A DNA stretch of 25,774 bases from Christensenella sp036660175 (lineage in GTDB: Bacteria; Bacillota; Clostridia; Christensenellales; Christensenellaceae). Each line of letters opens with the position of its first letter. Within the stretch, counting starts at the first letter, position 1. Below the pieces are notes generated by a model that saw only the letters and a list, made by a program, of their open reading frames with translations, was not told where the DNA came from and made no database searches. The position numbers and the translations under genes are program-made. Location: positions 1 through 25,774 of the forward strand of contig JAVXBD010000020.1 in NCBI GenBank assembly GCA_036660175.1, given 5' to 3'. This document shows positions 8,068 through 14,760 of this stretch, piece by piece.

Positions 8068-8682
8068 ATGAGTGAGTACTCAGCACTGATTGATTTATTA
8101 AATAAAAAGGGTTATCATGCCGCTTTTTTTGAGGACGTTGACACTGCCAAAGCACACGTAATGGGCCTTCTTTCAGACGCAGAGTCTGTGGGCATGGGCG
8201 GTAGCGCAACCATCAAAAGCACTGGGCTTTTTGAGGATATTGTTGCAAGTGGAAAAACCGTTTTTTCGCAGACACTGGAACGTGAAAAGGAAAATCCCGA
8301 TATTATGGGCGTATGGAAATCCGCTATGAACGCCGATGCCTTTCTAACTTCTACTAACGCATTGACGCTGCAAGGCGACTTGATTAACATTGACGGCAAC
8401 GGAAATAGAGTCGCCGCTATGTTTTTTGGCCCGCAAAAAGTGGTGGTCGTATGCGGAATCAATAAACTCGCAGACGGCCCGCATAAAGCAATTGCACGCA
8501 TCAAAAAATTTGCCTGCCCTGCCAATGCACAGCGTTTGGGACTTCAAACACCTTGCGCAACAGGCATCTGTACAGAATGCGACAGCCCTCAAAGAATGTG
8601 CAATGTAACCGTGCGTATGCAATATCCGCCTCGCACAAAGGAAATTCATATCGTTTTGATTAATAAAGAATTGGGATTTTAA
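8068..8682 (+). CDS. LUD-domain protein (LutC/YkgG, DUF162 family)
   Basis: Member of the LUD family, whose best-known relatives LutB and LutC take part in L-lactate oxidation; many short members have no assigned function. The 204 residues show the family motifs GMGGSATI (42-49) and ADAFLTSTNALTLQGDL (89-105), and a hydrophobic strand KVVVVCGINKL. The C terminus holds C150, C163, C168, C171 and C178, with CATGICTECDSPQRMCN as a compact cysteine motif that might bind metal or Fe-S. No lutA or lutB homologue is in the window, so a lactate role is unlikely to follow from context. First gene of a unit with the phosphohexomutase 21 bp downstream. Family assignment is secure, function unknown. Confidence 0.88.
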   Translation: MSEYSALIDLLNKKGYHAAFFEDVDTAKAHVMGLLSDAESVGMGGSATIKSTGLFEDIVASGKTVFSQTLEREKENPDIMGVWKSAMNADAFLTSTNALTLQGDLINIDGNGNRVAAMFFGPQKVVVVCGINKLADGPHKAIARIKKFACPANAQRLGLQTPCATGICTECDSPQRMCNVTVRMQYPPRTKEIHIVLINKELGF

Positions 8683-8703
8683 AAAAAATAGGGGGATTTG
8701 ATA

Positions 8704-10419
8704 ATGGATTATAAAAAAACTTATGAAGTATGGAAAAATGCGCTTGCAGGAACTGTTTATGCCGAGGAGCTTGCAGCATTAAGCGAAGAAGATTTATCAG
8801 ACAGCTTTTATAAAGAGATGGAGTTTGGCACAGCTGGTATGCGGGGCGTCATAGGTATGGGCATAAACCGCATGAATATTTTTACCGTAAAACGTGCCAC
8901 ACAGGCACTTGCAAACAATATCAACAGCAGCGGCACTGCCCAAGACGGCGTGGCCATCGCTTATGATACACGGCTCAAAAGTGACGTTTTTGCAAAAGCT
9001 GCCGCAGGTGTTTTGTGTGCCAACGGCATCAAGGTTTTTATGTATGATACACCGCACAGCGTTCCGCAGTTGTCCTTTACTATCTTAGAGCTGCACTGCA
9101 CCGCTGGCGTGGTGATTACCGCAAGCCACAATCCGCCAATGTACAACGGCTACAAGGTTTATGGTGATGACGGTGGCCAATGTCCTGTATCCGATTCTGA
9201 TAGAATCACCGCCTATATTGCACAAATTGATGATTTATTTCATATCGAAGAAATGCCGCTTGAGCAAGCACAAAAAGAAGGTCTGCTGACTTATATCGGC
9301 AAAGAGCTGGACGAAATTTATTATCGCAAAGTAGAAGCGTTATGCCTCAATCCACAGATTATGCGTGAGCAGGCAGAAACATTGAACATCATCTATACAC
9401 CGCTTCATGGGACAGGTAATGTGCCTGTACGCCGTGTGCTTGCCGATTTGGGTATCAAAAATCTAATCGTTGTACCAGAGCAAGAGCATCCCGACAGTGC
9501 ATTTTCTACTGTCAAAGCGCCCAATCCTGAAGAACGTCAGTGTTTTGATTTAGCAATAGCGCTCGCAAACAAGAATCATGCAAATTTGATACTTGCAACT
9601 GATCCCGACAGCGACCGTTTAGGCGTTGCAGTACGTGATGAGAAAAACGAATTTGTCATCATTTCAGGCAACGAAATCGGTTGTTTACTGATGGATTATG
9701 TATTATCCCAAAAGCAGCGGCACTTTAAAGGGGACGAATTTGTTGTAAAATCCATCGTTACCACCGATATGGCGGACGTAATTGCAGCTTATTATGGTGT
9801 AGAGCTACGCAGTGTATTTACAGGGTTTAAGTTTATTGCAGAACAAATAAAAATTAGCGAGCGTACCCATCATGGCACGTTTGCTTTTGGATTTGAAGAA
9901 AGCTATGGATATTTACAGGGAGCATTTGTGCGTGATAAAGATGCCGTACAAGCCGCAATGATGATTGCAGAGGCAGCTTGCTATTATGCCGCTCAAGGCA
10001 AAACTCTGCACACTGCACTCATGGATTTATACCGAAAATACGGATGGTTTTGTGAGGTTGTGCTTTCAAAAACGCTATATGGCAAAGAAGGCATCGAAAA
10101 GATTGTCAACGCAGTTTCAACTTTGCGTGCCAATTATCCCAAGCAAATCGGAGATTTCAAGGTGCTTGCTGTCAAGGATTATTTACTGCAAACACGTACT
10201 GATCTTGTCAGCGGAGAAAAAACACCTATTGATATGGACAAATCCAATGTTTTATGTTTTGAACTTGACTGCGGCAGATTTATTATCCGTCCAAGCGGCA
10301 CAGAGCCAAAGCTAAAATCATATCTATCAGCATCTTCCAAAGATAAAAATCAGGCGGAAGTTTTACTTGAAAAGTTAAAAAAAGCTGCGAATGACTTGAT
10401 TGAAAAATTAACAGTCTGA
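8704..10419 (+). CDS. Phospho-sugar mutase (alpha-phosphoglucomutase / phosphomannomutase family, PgcA-like)
   Basis: Interconverts hexose 1- and 6-phosphates through a phosphoserine. The 571 residues match the long PgcA/PGM2-like branch. Visible parts: FGTAGMRGVIG substrate loop near the N terminus; active-site TASHNPPMYNGYKVY with catalytic Ser141; metal loop DPDSDRLG (D300, D302, D304); sugar-binding GFEESYG; and phosphate-binding RPSGTEPKLK near the C terminus. All four catalytic loops are intact. ATG 8704 is preferred over TTG 8698 because GGGGG (8691-8695) ends 8 nt before the ATG. It probably supplies glucose 1-phosphate or mannose 1-phosphate for polysaccharide or cell-envelope synthesis; which sugar is used cannot be read from sequence. 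Confidence 0.95.
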   Translation: MDYKKTYEVWKNALAGTVYAEELAALSEEDLSDSFYKEMEFGTAGMRGVIGMGINRMNIFTVKRATQALANNINSSGTAQDGVAIAYDTRLKSDVFAKAAAGVLCANGIKVFMYDTPHSVPQLSFTILELHCTAGVVITASHNPPMYNGYKVYGDDGGQCPVSDSDRITAYIAQIDDLFHIEEMPLEQAQKEGLLTYIGKELDEIYYRKVEALCLNPQIMREQAETLNIIYTPLHGTGNVPVRRVLADLGIKNLIVVPEQEHPDSAFSTVKAPNPEERQCFDLAIALANKNHANLILATDPDSDRLGVAVRDEKNEFVIISGNEIGCLLMDYVLSQKQRHFKGDEFVVKSIVTTDMADVIAAYYGVELRSVFTGFKFIAEQIKISERTHHGTFAFGFEESYGYLQGAFVRDKDAVQAAMMIAEAACYYAAQGKTLHTALMDLYRKYGWFCEVVLSKTLYGKEGIEKIVNAVSTLRANYPKQIGDFKVLAVKDYLLQTRTDLVSGEKTPIDMDKSNVLCFELDCGRFIIRPSGTEPKLKSYLSASSKDKNQAEVLLEKLKKAANDLIEKLTV

Positions 10420-10447
10420 AAAAATAGTAAAAGCGGGGGATTTGACA

Positions 10448-10750
10448 ATGAACATGAAAATACGGCATATTGTGGTCTTTAATTTGAAATATCCAAAGGG
10501 AAGCTCTGAGGCGCAGGCATTTATCATTCATGCAAAGAGTGTTCTTGAGGATATTCCTTATGCAGATGAATTTATGCAGTGTCTTGAAATCAGTCCAAAA
10601 AATAAATATGATTACGGCTTTGCTTTTGATTTTTCCAGCAAGAAAAACTATGACAAATATAACAACCACCCAGACCACATCAACTTTGTACAGCAATGCT
10701 GGAACAACGAAGTTACCGACTTTATGGAAATTGATCTGGAAGAAATGTAG
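10448..10750 (+). CDS. Dabb (stress-responsive A/B barrel) domain protein
   Basis: A 100-residue single-domain protein. IRHIVVFNLK at the N terminus, the YDYGFAFDFSSKKNYDKY strand and the NHPDHINFVQ segment are typical of Dabb proteins, small dimeric alpha/beta barrels. Members include plant stress proteins and a few cyclases or hydrolases, but most bacterial ones have no known reaction. Start ATG 10448 is chosen with GGGGGA 7 nt upstream; TTG 10442 and ATG 10454 are the alternatives. It follows the mutase by 28 bp, with a leader nearly identical to the mutase leader (GGGGGATTTGA then A/C and AATG), and is the last gene before a terminator. Confidence 0.85.
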   Translation: MNMKIRHIVVFNLKYPKGSSEAQAFIIHAKSVLEDIPYADEFMQCLEISPKNKYDYGFAFDFSSKKNYDKYNNHPDHINFVQQCWNNEVTDFMEIDLEEM

Positions 10751-10784
10751 TAATTATTTAATGCTAAGGTGTATCAGATGCGTA

Positions 10785-10813
10785 GGCTGTACATTTTTAT
10801 GTGCAGTCTTTTT
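10785..10813 (+). terminator. Intrinsic terminator after the Dabb gene
   Basis: GGCTGTACA (10785-10793) pairs with TGTGCAGTC (10800-10808), nine pairs including two G-U, around a 6-nt loop, followed by TTTTT. It ends the LUD-mutase-Dabb transcript. Confidence 0.8.
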
Positions 10814-10895
10814 CGCTTTTCTGCATTGTCCCGCTCTTATCTATTTTTCTTGTAAATTTACAATAATTTTTATTTTTATGTACTTAAAAAACATC

Positions 10896-10950
10896 GTTCA
10901 TATATTGTTAACATTCAGTTCATAAATCTTCAAAACCGCATGGTTATGCT
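10896..10950 (+). promoter_or_regulatory. PHO-box-like direct repeats with a -10 element
   Basis: Three 11-bp units each beginning GTT lie head to tail: GTTCATATATT (10896-10906), GTTAACATTCA (10907-10917) and GTTCATAAATC (10918-10928). A fourth half-site TTCAAA starts 10 bp after the third TTCATA. TTCATA/TTAACA with 5-bp gaps is the pattern of PhoP/PhoB-bound direct repeats in Bacillus, Streptomyces and Escherichia coli. No -35 is visible, but TATGCT (10945-10950) or TACTAT (10950-10955) follows at a distance suitable for an activator-dependent promoter. The orientation points to the lipoprotein gene at 11141. Phosphate control is inferred from the pattern only. Confidence 0.5.
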
Positions 10951-10972
10951 ACTATTCACTCCAGTTATACAC

Positions 10973-11000
10973 CAAGCAAAGCGCTCGTGCTTTGTGCTTG
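10973..11000 (+). other. Imperfect hairpin between the two lipoprotein promoters
   Basis: CAAGCA (10973-10978) pairs with TGCTTG (10995-11000), and AAGC (10979-10982) with GCTT (10989-10992), leaving a 2-nt bulge on the right arm. A T-rich but broken tract follows (11001-11015). It would be present only in RNA started upstream, at the PHO-like promoter, and ends exactly at the -35 of the next promoter. It could be an attenuator or a protein site; no function is shown. Confidence 0.4.
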
Positions 11001-11029
11001 TTGACTTTGATTTTTGTGCGGACTATACT
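11001..11029 (+). promoter_or_regulatory. SigA-type promoter of the small lipoprotein
   Basis: -35 TTGACT (11001-11006), 17-bp spacer, -10 TATACT (11024-11029). The start near 11036 leaves an unusually long leader of about 105 nt containing three possible hairpins: GTTGG/CCAAC at 11036-11052, the structure at 11069-11106, and the palindrome at 11106-11121. Confidence 0.85.
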
Positions 11030-11068
11030 AACAACTGTTGGATTTCTACCAACCTTGATTTGCTAAAT

Positions 11069-11121
11069 ACTGTTGGCGGCTTAAAACTTTTAAACCGTGA
11101 AACAGTGTTAAATATTTAACA
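11069..11121 (+). promoter_or_regulatory. Structured leader: hairpin plus 16-bp perfect palindrome
   Basis: ACTGTT (11069-11074) pairs with AACAGT (11101-11106), CGG (11077-11079) with CCG (11095-11097), and TTAAAA with TTTTAA inside, forming a long hairpin. Immediately after it TGTTAAATATTTAACA (11106-11121) is a perfect 16-bp palindrome, ending 8 bp before the AGGAGG-type ribosome binding site. As DNA it could be an operator; as RNA it could shield the 5' end or control ribosome access. Confidence 0.55.
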
Positions 11122-11140
11122 TTTATTTGGAGGAAAGAAC

Positions 11141-11374
11141 ATGAAAAAATTAGCATTAGTAGCAGTGGCAGTAGCAATGTCTGTAGCAATGATGTTTGGC
11201 TGTGCGCCAAAAGCGGAAGTTCCAGCAGCATCAGAAGCGCCTGTAGTAGCAACAGAAGCTCCAGCAGAAGCAACAAAAGCTCCAGCAGCATCAGAAGCAC
11301 CAGCAGCATCAGAAGCTCCAGCAGCAACAGATGCAGCAGCATCAGAAGCTCCTACACAAACACCTGCTGCATAA
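11141..11374 (+). CDS. Small Ala/Pro/Glu-rich repeat lipoprotein
   Basis: A 77-residue protein of unknown function. Residues 1-20 form a lipoprotein signal peptide (MKK, hydrophobic core, then FG) and C21 would be the acylated cysteine; Met and Phe at -3 and -2 are not the best lipobox residues. The 57-residue mature part contains only Ala, Pro, Glu, Ser, Thr, Val, Lys, Asp, Gln and Cys, arranged as repeats of APAASE or SEAPAA, with no predicted fold: a flexible surface stalk or spacer. GGAGG lies 8 nt before the ATG. It is a single-gene unit with an elaborate promoter region and terminators behind it, which suggests strong or regulated expression. The regular codon pattern and signal peptide make it a real gene. 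Confidence 0.82.
   Translation: MKKLALVAVAVAMSVAMMFGCAPKAEVPAASEAPVVATEAPAEATKAPAASEAPAASEAPAATDAAASEAPTQTPAA
11221..11349 (+). repeat. 18-bp tandem repeats inside the lipoprotein gene
   Basis: The unit TCCAGCAGCATCAGAAGC occurs exactly at 11221-11238 and 11281-11298, with one change at 11299-11316, a diverged copy at 11317-11334 and a partial copy at 11335-11349; a shorter related stretch sits between the first two. Each unit encodes six residues (PAASEA), so gain or loss of a unit keeps the reading frame. Confidence 0.85.
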
Positions 11375-11390
11375 CACCCATTTGTTTTAA

Positions 11391-11419
11391 ACCGATTCTT
11401 AAGTTTTTCTTAGTTCGGT
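11391..11419 (+). terminator. Weak hairpin after the lipoprotein gene
   Basis: ACCGA (11391-11395) and CTTAAG face CTTAG and TCGGT across a T-rich loop, with mismatches; no proper T-run follows. It may act as an RNA 3'-end stabiliser ahead of the longer hairpin at 11445-11495. Confidence 0.35.
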
Positions 11420-11444
11420 AAACATTTTCGGTTTATACTGAAGG

Positions 11445-11495
11445 AAACAAACAAAAAGGATGAAGGCTTTATGCTTTTGTCTTTTTTGTTTGTTT
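11445..11495. terminator. Long terminator hairpin between convergent genes
   Basis: AAACAAACAAAAA (11445-11457) pairs with TTTTTTGTTTGTTT (11482-11495); the stem continues with G-U pairs to GC/GC around a loop near 11468-11472. A and T tracts on both sides allow action in either direction. It closes the lipoprotein transcript. Confidence 0.65.
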
Positions 11496-11562
11496 AAAAA
11501 ATTCATTCTCTTTCAATATGAAAATATTCTGGCTATCTAAAATGCCCCACAAAAAGCAAATC

Positions 11563-11592
11563 AAAAAAAGAGACAGCCCCAACCATCTCTTT
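11563..11592 (-). terminator. Terminator of the recX-birA-P1-acpS-nnrE/D operon
   Basis: Read on the minus strand, AAAGAGA (11592-11586), a 12-nt loop and TCTCTTT (11573-11567) form a perfect 7-bp stem extended into a T-run (11563-11566). It lies 18 bp after the nnrE/D stop codon. The same 7-bp stem closes the flotillin operon at 17404-17446. Confidence 0.9.
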
Positions 11593-11609
11593 CAATGTGT
11601 TTTTATCTC

Positions 11610-13451
11610 TCAGCCAATTCTGCGGCGTGTCGGATCTTTTGATGTTTTAGATTCATTTTCAATTAGTTCACTTAAAATATCTCGATTGATTTCTTGTGTT
11701 TCTTCTTTTTCTTCAATTTCTTTTAAGATTTCCTCGGGAGATTTCTCACTTAGTTCGTGAAGCATGCTGTCTTCTTCAAGACTGTTTTCTGATTCCTGCG
11801 GCTGCACAAACTGCTCATCATACACTTGTGTCTGATAATCTTTATACTCTGATACTCCTGCTGTTTTTAAAGACGGCGGTATCTCTTTCTCTTCTTTTTT
11901 AACAGTATCTGCACAAATGGTATCCACGATTATTCGCTCAATTTCCCTGCCAATTGCGTCTACGGTATCCATAGGCGTCATTGCATATTCGCCCTTTTCC
12001 CGCTCTGCCGCTTCCCCTGCCATTGCCGCCAGATATACACCGCACAGCGCACTTTCATAAGCATCCTTGCCTTGTGCCGCAAGACCTGAAATAATGCCCG
12101 TCAAAACATCTCCGCTGCCGCCTTTTGCCATACCAGCGCATCCTGCACATACAAGCGTTGCATTGCCGAATTTATCTGCAATAACTGTTGTTGCACCTTT
12201 TAACACAAGCGTTACCTCATATTCGACTGCAAATTCCACTGCATATCGAATCGGATTGCTTAAAATATCTTTCACGCTTACATCTATAAGTCTTGAAAAC
12301 TCTTTGGGATGCGGTGTCAAAATCAGCTCCCCTTGCTTATCTTTCAGCATATTCAAATCTTGCGCCACCGCATTCAGTGCATCTGCATCAATAATTTTTA
12401 CAAGATTGCCTACCCCAATAAGCCGTCTGACCACCTCTACAATATCGCTGTTGATGCCAAGCCCTGGGCCTACTGCAAGCGCCGTCTTTCCTTTTAGCAA
12501 TCGTTCAATGTCATAGCCTGCTTTTCGTGTAATCGTTCCCTCTTCGTTTGCTATGACCTTACACGTCACATACGGAACGCTTGACTGTACAGCTCCCACC
12601 ACTTCATCAGTAGATGCAACTGTCACAAGTCCTGCGCCTGCTTTTGAGGCAGCACGAGCAGCTAAGATTGCCGCACCCGCCATACCAAAGCTACCAGCAA
12701 CCAAAAGCAGCCTGCCATAATCGCCTTTGTTTGTGTTCAGCTCCCGCCTACCCATACAAATATCTTCATCGTCACTTTCATATACGCACACATTTTCTTG
12801 CGTAAGCACCTCGCATCCTTCGTCCACACCAATTTTCACGACTTCAAGAATACCCGTATTTGCTCTGCCAGGGAATAAAAAATGCCCTGTTTTTGCATAT
12901 TGAAAAGTTACCGTAAAATCTGCCGCCACAGCCTCGCCCATCACTTGGCCGTTTTGCGCATCAATGCCCGATGGAATATCCACGCTAATCACATCAGCGT
13001 CAGAATCGTTGATGTGCTGAATCACTTTTTGATAGAATCCCTGCACATTACGGCAAAGTCCTGTGCCAAAAAGCGCATCCACAATCAAATCAACTTCATA
13101 AAGTTCTTCTAAGTCTTTTTCGTCCTGCACAAAAATATGATACTCACCCGTACGGCGAAAAAACTCAAAGTTTACTGCCGCATCGCCCTTTATTTCTTCC
13201 TGCTTTGCAGCAACCGCCACCTGCACATCATATCCATGCGCAATCAAAATCCGTGCCACCGCAAAACCGTCACCGCCGTTGTTTCCTGCTCCGCAAAAAA
13301 CTCTGACAGTGCAGGGTTCATACTCGTCCATGATGACATCGCACACGCCACGTGCCGCATTCTCCATCAGAACAATTCCAGAAATCCCCAATGTTTGAAT
13401 CATATATTGATCTACTGCCCGCATTTTTTCGGGCGTTAGTGCCATTCGCAT
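11610..13451 (-). CDS. nnrE/nnrD: Bifunctional NAD(P)HX epimerase / ADP-dependent NAD(P)HX dehydratase with an acidic C-terminal tail
   Basis: Repairs hydrated NADH and NADPH: the N-terminal YjeF_N domain epimerises R- and S-NAD(P)HX and the C-terminal carbohydrate-kinase-like domain dehydrates the S form using ADP. Residues 1-215 hold GIVLMENAARG, GAGNNGGDGFAVARIL (53-68) and DALFGTGL; residues 235-508 hold LTPHPKEFSRL, LKGATTVI and the nucleotide loop GGSGDVLTG (444-452). The fused domains normally end near residue 508. Here about 104 residues follow (510-613), rich in Glu, Ser and Lys with probable helix at EEILKEIEEKEETQEI, and ending in RRRIG. ATG with GAGGAG 7 nt upstream, 11 bp after acpS; last gene of its operon. 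Confidence 0.95.
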   Translation of the reverse strand: MRMALTPEKMRAVDQYMIQTLGISGIVLMENAARGVCDVIMDEYEPCTVRVFCGAGNNGGDGFAVARILIAHGYDVQVAVAAKQEEIKGDAAVNFEFFRRTGEYHIFVQDEKDLEELYEVDLIVDALFGTGLCRNVQGFYQKVIQHINDSDADVISVDIPSGIDAQNGQVMGEAVAADFTVTFQYAKTGHFLFPGRANTGILEVVKIGVDEGCEVLTQENVCVYESDDEDICMGRRELNTNKGDYGRLLLVAGSFGMAGAAILAARAASKAGAGLVTVASTDEVVGAVQSSVPYVTCKVIANEEGTITRKAGYDIERLLKGKTALAVGPGLGINSDIVEVVRRLIGVGNLVKIIDADALNAVAQDLNMLKDKQGELILTPHPKEFSRLIDVSVKDILSNPIRYAVEFAVEYEVTLVLKGATTVIADKFGNATLVCAGCAGMAKGGSGDVLTGIISGLAAQGKDAYESALCGVYLAAMAGEAAEREKGEYAMTPMDTVDAIGREIERIIVDTICADTVKKEEKEIPPSLKTAGVSEYKDYQTQVYDEQFVQPQESENSLEEDSMLHELSEKSPEEILKEIEEKEETQEINRDILSELIENESKTSKDPTRRRIG

Positions 13452-13462
13452 TTATATTCTCC

Positions 13463-13816
13463 TCACTTTTCGTTTTTTTCAATAACCGCCTGTGCCACCG
13501 CATACATCTTTGCGTGCGATATGCTTACGTGTATCAGAAAATCCCCTGCCAATTTTCCATGCAGCACCGCAAAGGGTGCACCGCTTGTTTGCGTCAGAAT
13601 TTCAATGCTGCCAATCTTTGTAATATCCTGCGAAAGTGCCTTAAGCACTGCCTCTTTTGCACAAAAAATCCCAGCCGCCGTCTGTGCCTTATTTCCTTTT
13701 GTATGAATATAGGCAAGTTCTCTTTGGGTATACACCCTATTTAAAAACTTTTCATCATTCAGTTTTTTTTCAATCCTATCAATCTCAATAATATCTGTTC
13801 CAATCCCAAAAATCAT
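13463..13816 (-). CDS. acpS: Holo-[acyl-carrier-protein] synthase
   Basis: Transfers 4'-phosphopantetheine from coenzyme A to the serine of apo-acyl carrier protein, activating fatty acid synthesis. The 117 residues match the trimeric AcpS class. The N-terminal motif GIGTDIIEI provides the Mg ligand Asp8, and FCAKEAVLKAL provides Glu55. The end SISHAKMYAVAQAVIE is the family signature. Its ATG overlaps the stop of the preceding P1 hydrolase by 4 bp (ATGA), and GGAG lies 7 nt upstream inside that gene, so translation is probably coupled. In Bacillus acpS also lies beside an NAD(P)HX repair gene, which supports the grouping. Confidence 0.96.
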   Translation of the reverse strand: MIFGIGTDIIEIDRIEKKLNDEKFLNRVYTQRELAYIHTKGNKAQTAAGIFCAKEAVLKALSQDITKIGSIEILTQTSGAPFAVLHGKLAGDFLIHVSISHAKMYAVAQAVIEKNEK

Positions 13817-14733
13817 GGTTTCACTCCGATTGTTACAGCGTTTACAACCGCTCTGCGTGTCACCTCTATAACTGCCGCCACAAGTGCATTCATATCCGCT
13901 TTTTTATCTCCATAGGACATTGCAAACATTGTATCTCCGTCTGATGCCGTATGAATTGGATCAATCGCACGGGCAAGCCCATCGTGTGCCACCTGCGCAA
14001 GCTTTGTCGCATCGTCTTTTGAAAGCGCCACATTAGTAGCCACAACACCAATTGTAGTATTTGTACCAATAAATTGATCTTTTAAAACAGGATTCTGCAT
14101 AAGATAGTTTGACGTGCCAATATAAGCGCCGTTCTTATGCGCACCTGCAACAATAAATCCGTTGTCCAAAACATCTCCAAGCGCATTCACCGCAACAATC
14201 ACACCTACGCACGCACCATTTGGCATAGTGATACTAGCAGTCCCTACGCCGCCTTTTTGTGCATATTCCATGCCCAACACTTTCCCAACGGTAGCGCCCA
14301 TGCCCACACCAATACTTCCCTGTGGCACTTTGATACCTGCATTGATACACGCCGCATAGCCCATACCTGCATTGGGACGCAAATCACTGCGTCCAAAGCC
14401 GAGGTCGTAAATCACCGCCGCAGGAACAATTGGCACATATGCGTCCAGCGTATGCACACCCATTTGCTGCTGCTCACAATAAATCATGACACCATCTGCC
14501 GCAGCAAGCCCAAAGGCACTGCCGCCTGCCAACAAAATCGCATTGGCACTTGTCACCGTTTTTGCCTGTGCCATAAAATCTGTTTCCCGTGTTCCTGGCG
14601 CACTTCCACGCACATCAACACCGCACACCGCACCATTTGGTGCAAGTATGACGCTGACACCCGTCATTCCTGTCGTATCTTGGGCATGCCCGACAAGCAG
14701 TCCTTTTACATCTGTGATACTTCCAACATACAT
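13813..14733 (-). CDS. P1 family (S58) Ntn-hydrolase, DmpA/NylC-like peptidase or amidase
   Basis: Self-cleaving N-terminal-nucleophile hydrolase family that includes the L-aminopeptidase/D-esterase DmpA, the beta-aminopeptidase BapA and the nylon oligomer amidase NylC. The 306 residues show ITDVKGLLVGHAQD at the N terminus, GVDVRGSAPGTRETD, LLAGGSAFGLAAADGVM, NAGMGYAACINA and GSIGVGMGATVGK, then TNTTIGVVATN. By comparison with NylC, autocleavage is expected at Asn225-Thr226, making Thr226 the nucleophile. The actual substrate is unknown. The gene sits 27 bp after birA and overlaps acpS by 4 bp, so it is co-expressed with two cofactor-attachment enzymes. No signal peptide; it should be cytoplasmic. 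Confidence 0.92.
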   Translation of the reverse strand: MYVGSITDVKGLLVGHAQDTTGMTGVSVILAPNGAVCGVDVRGSAPGTRETDFMAQAKTVTSANAILLAGGSAFGLAAADGVMIYCEQQQMGVHTLDAYVPIVPAAVIYDLGFGRSDLRPNAGMGYAACINAGIKVPQGSIGVGMGATVGKVLGMEYAQKGGVGTASITMPNGACVGVIVAVNALGDVLDNGFIVAGAHKNGAYIGTSNYLMQNPVLKDQFIGTNTTIGVVATNVALSKDDATKLAQVAHDGLARAIDPIHTASDGDTMFAMSYGDKKADMNALVAAVIEVTRRAVVNAVTIGVKP

Positions 14734-14760
14734 AAGTTTTTCCCTTACTTTATCATTTGC

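Noticed and set aside
8115..8649. Two minus-strand frames inside the LUD-domain gene
   Set aside because: Antisense shadows of a well-recognised gene; no motif or ribosome binding site.
11046..11342. 98-codon Leu-rich frame on the minus strand
   Set aside because: It is the antisense of the GCA/GCT-rich lipoprotein repeats, which automatically read as Leu; no start signal.
11221..11349. Possible CRISPR array from the regular 18-bp repeats
   Set aside because: Repeats are directly tandem without unique spacers, keep the reading frame and encode the lipoprotein.
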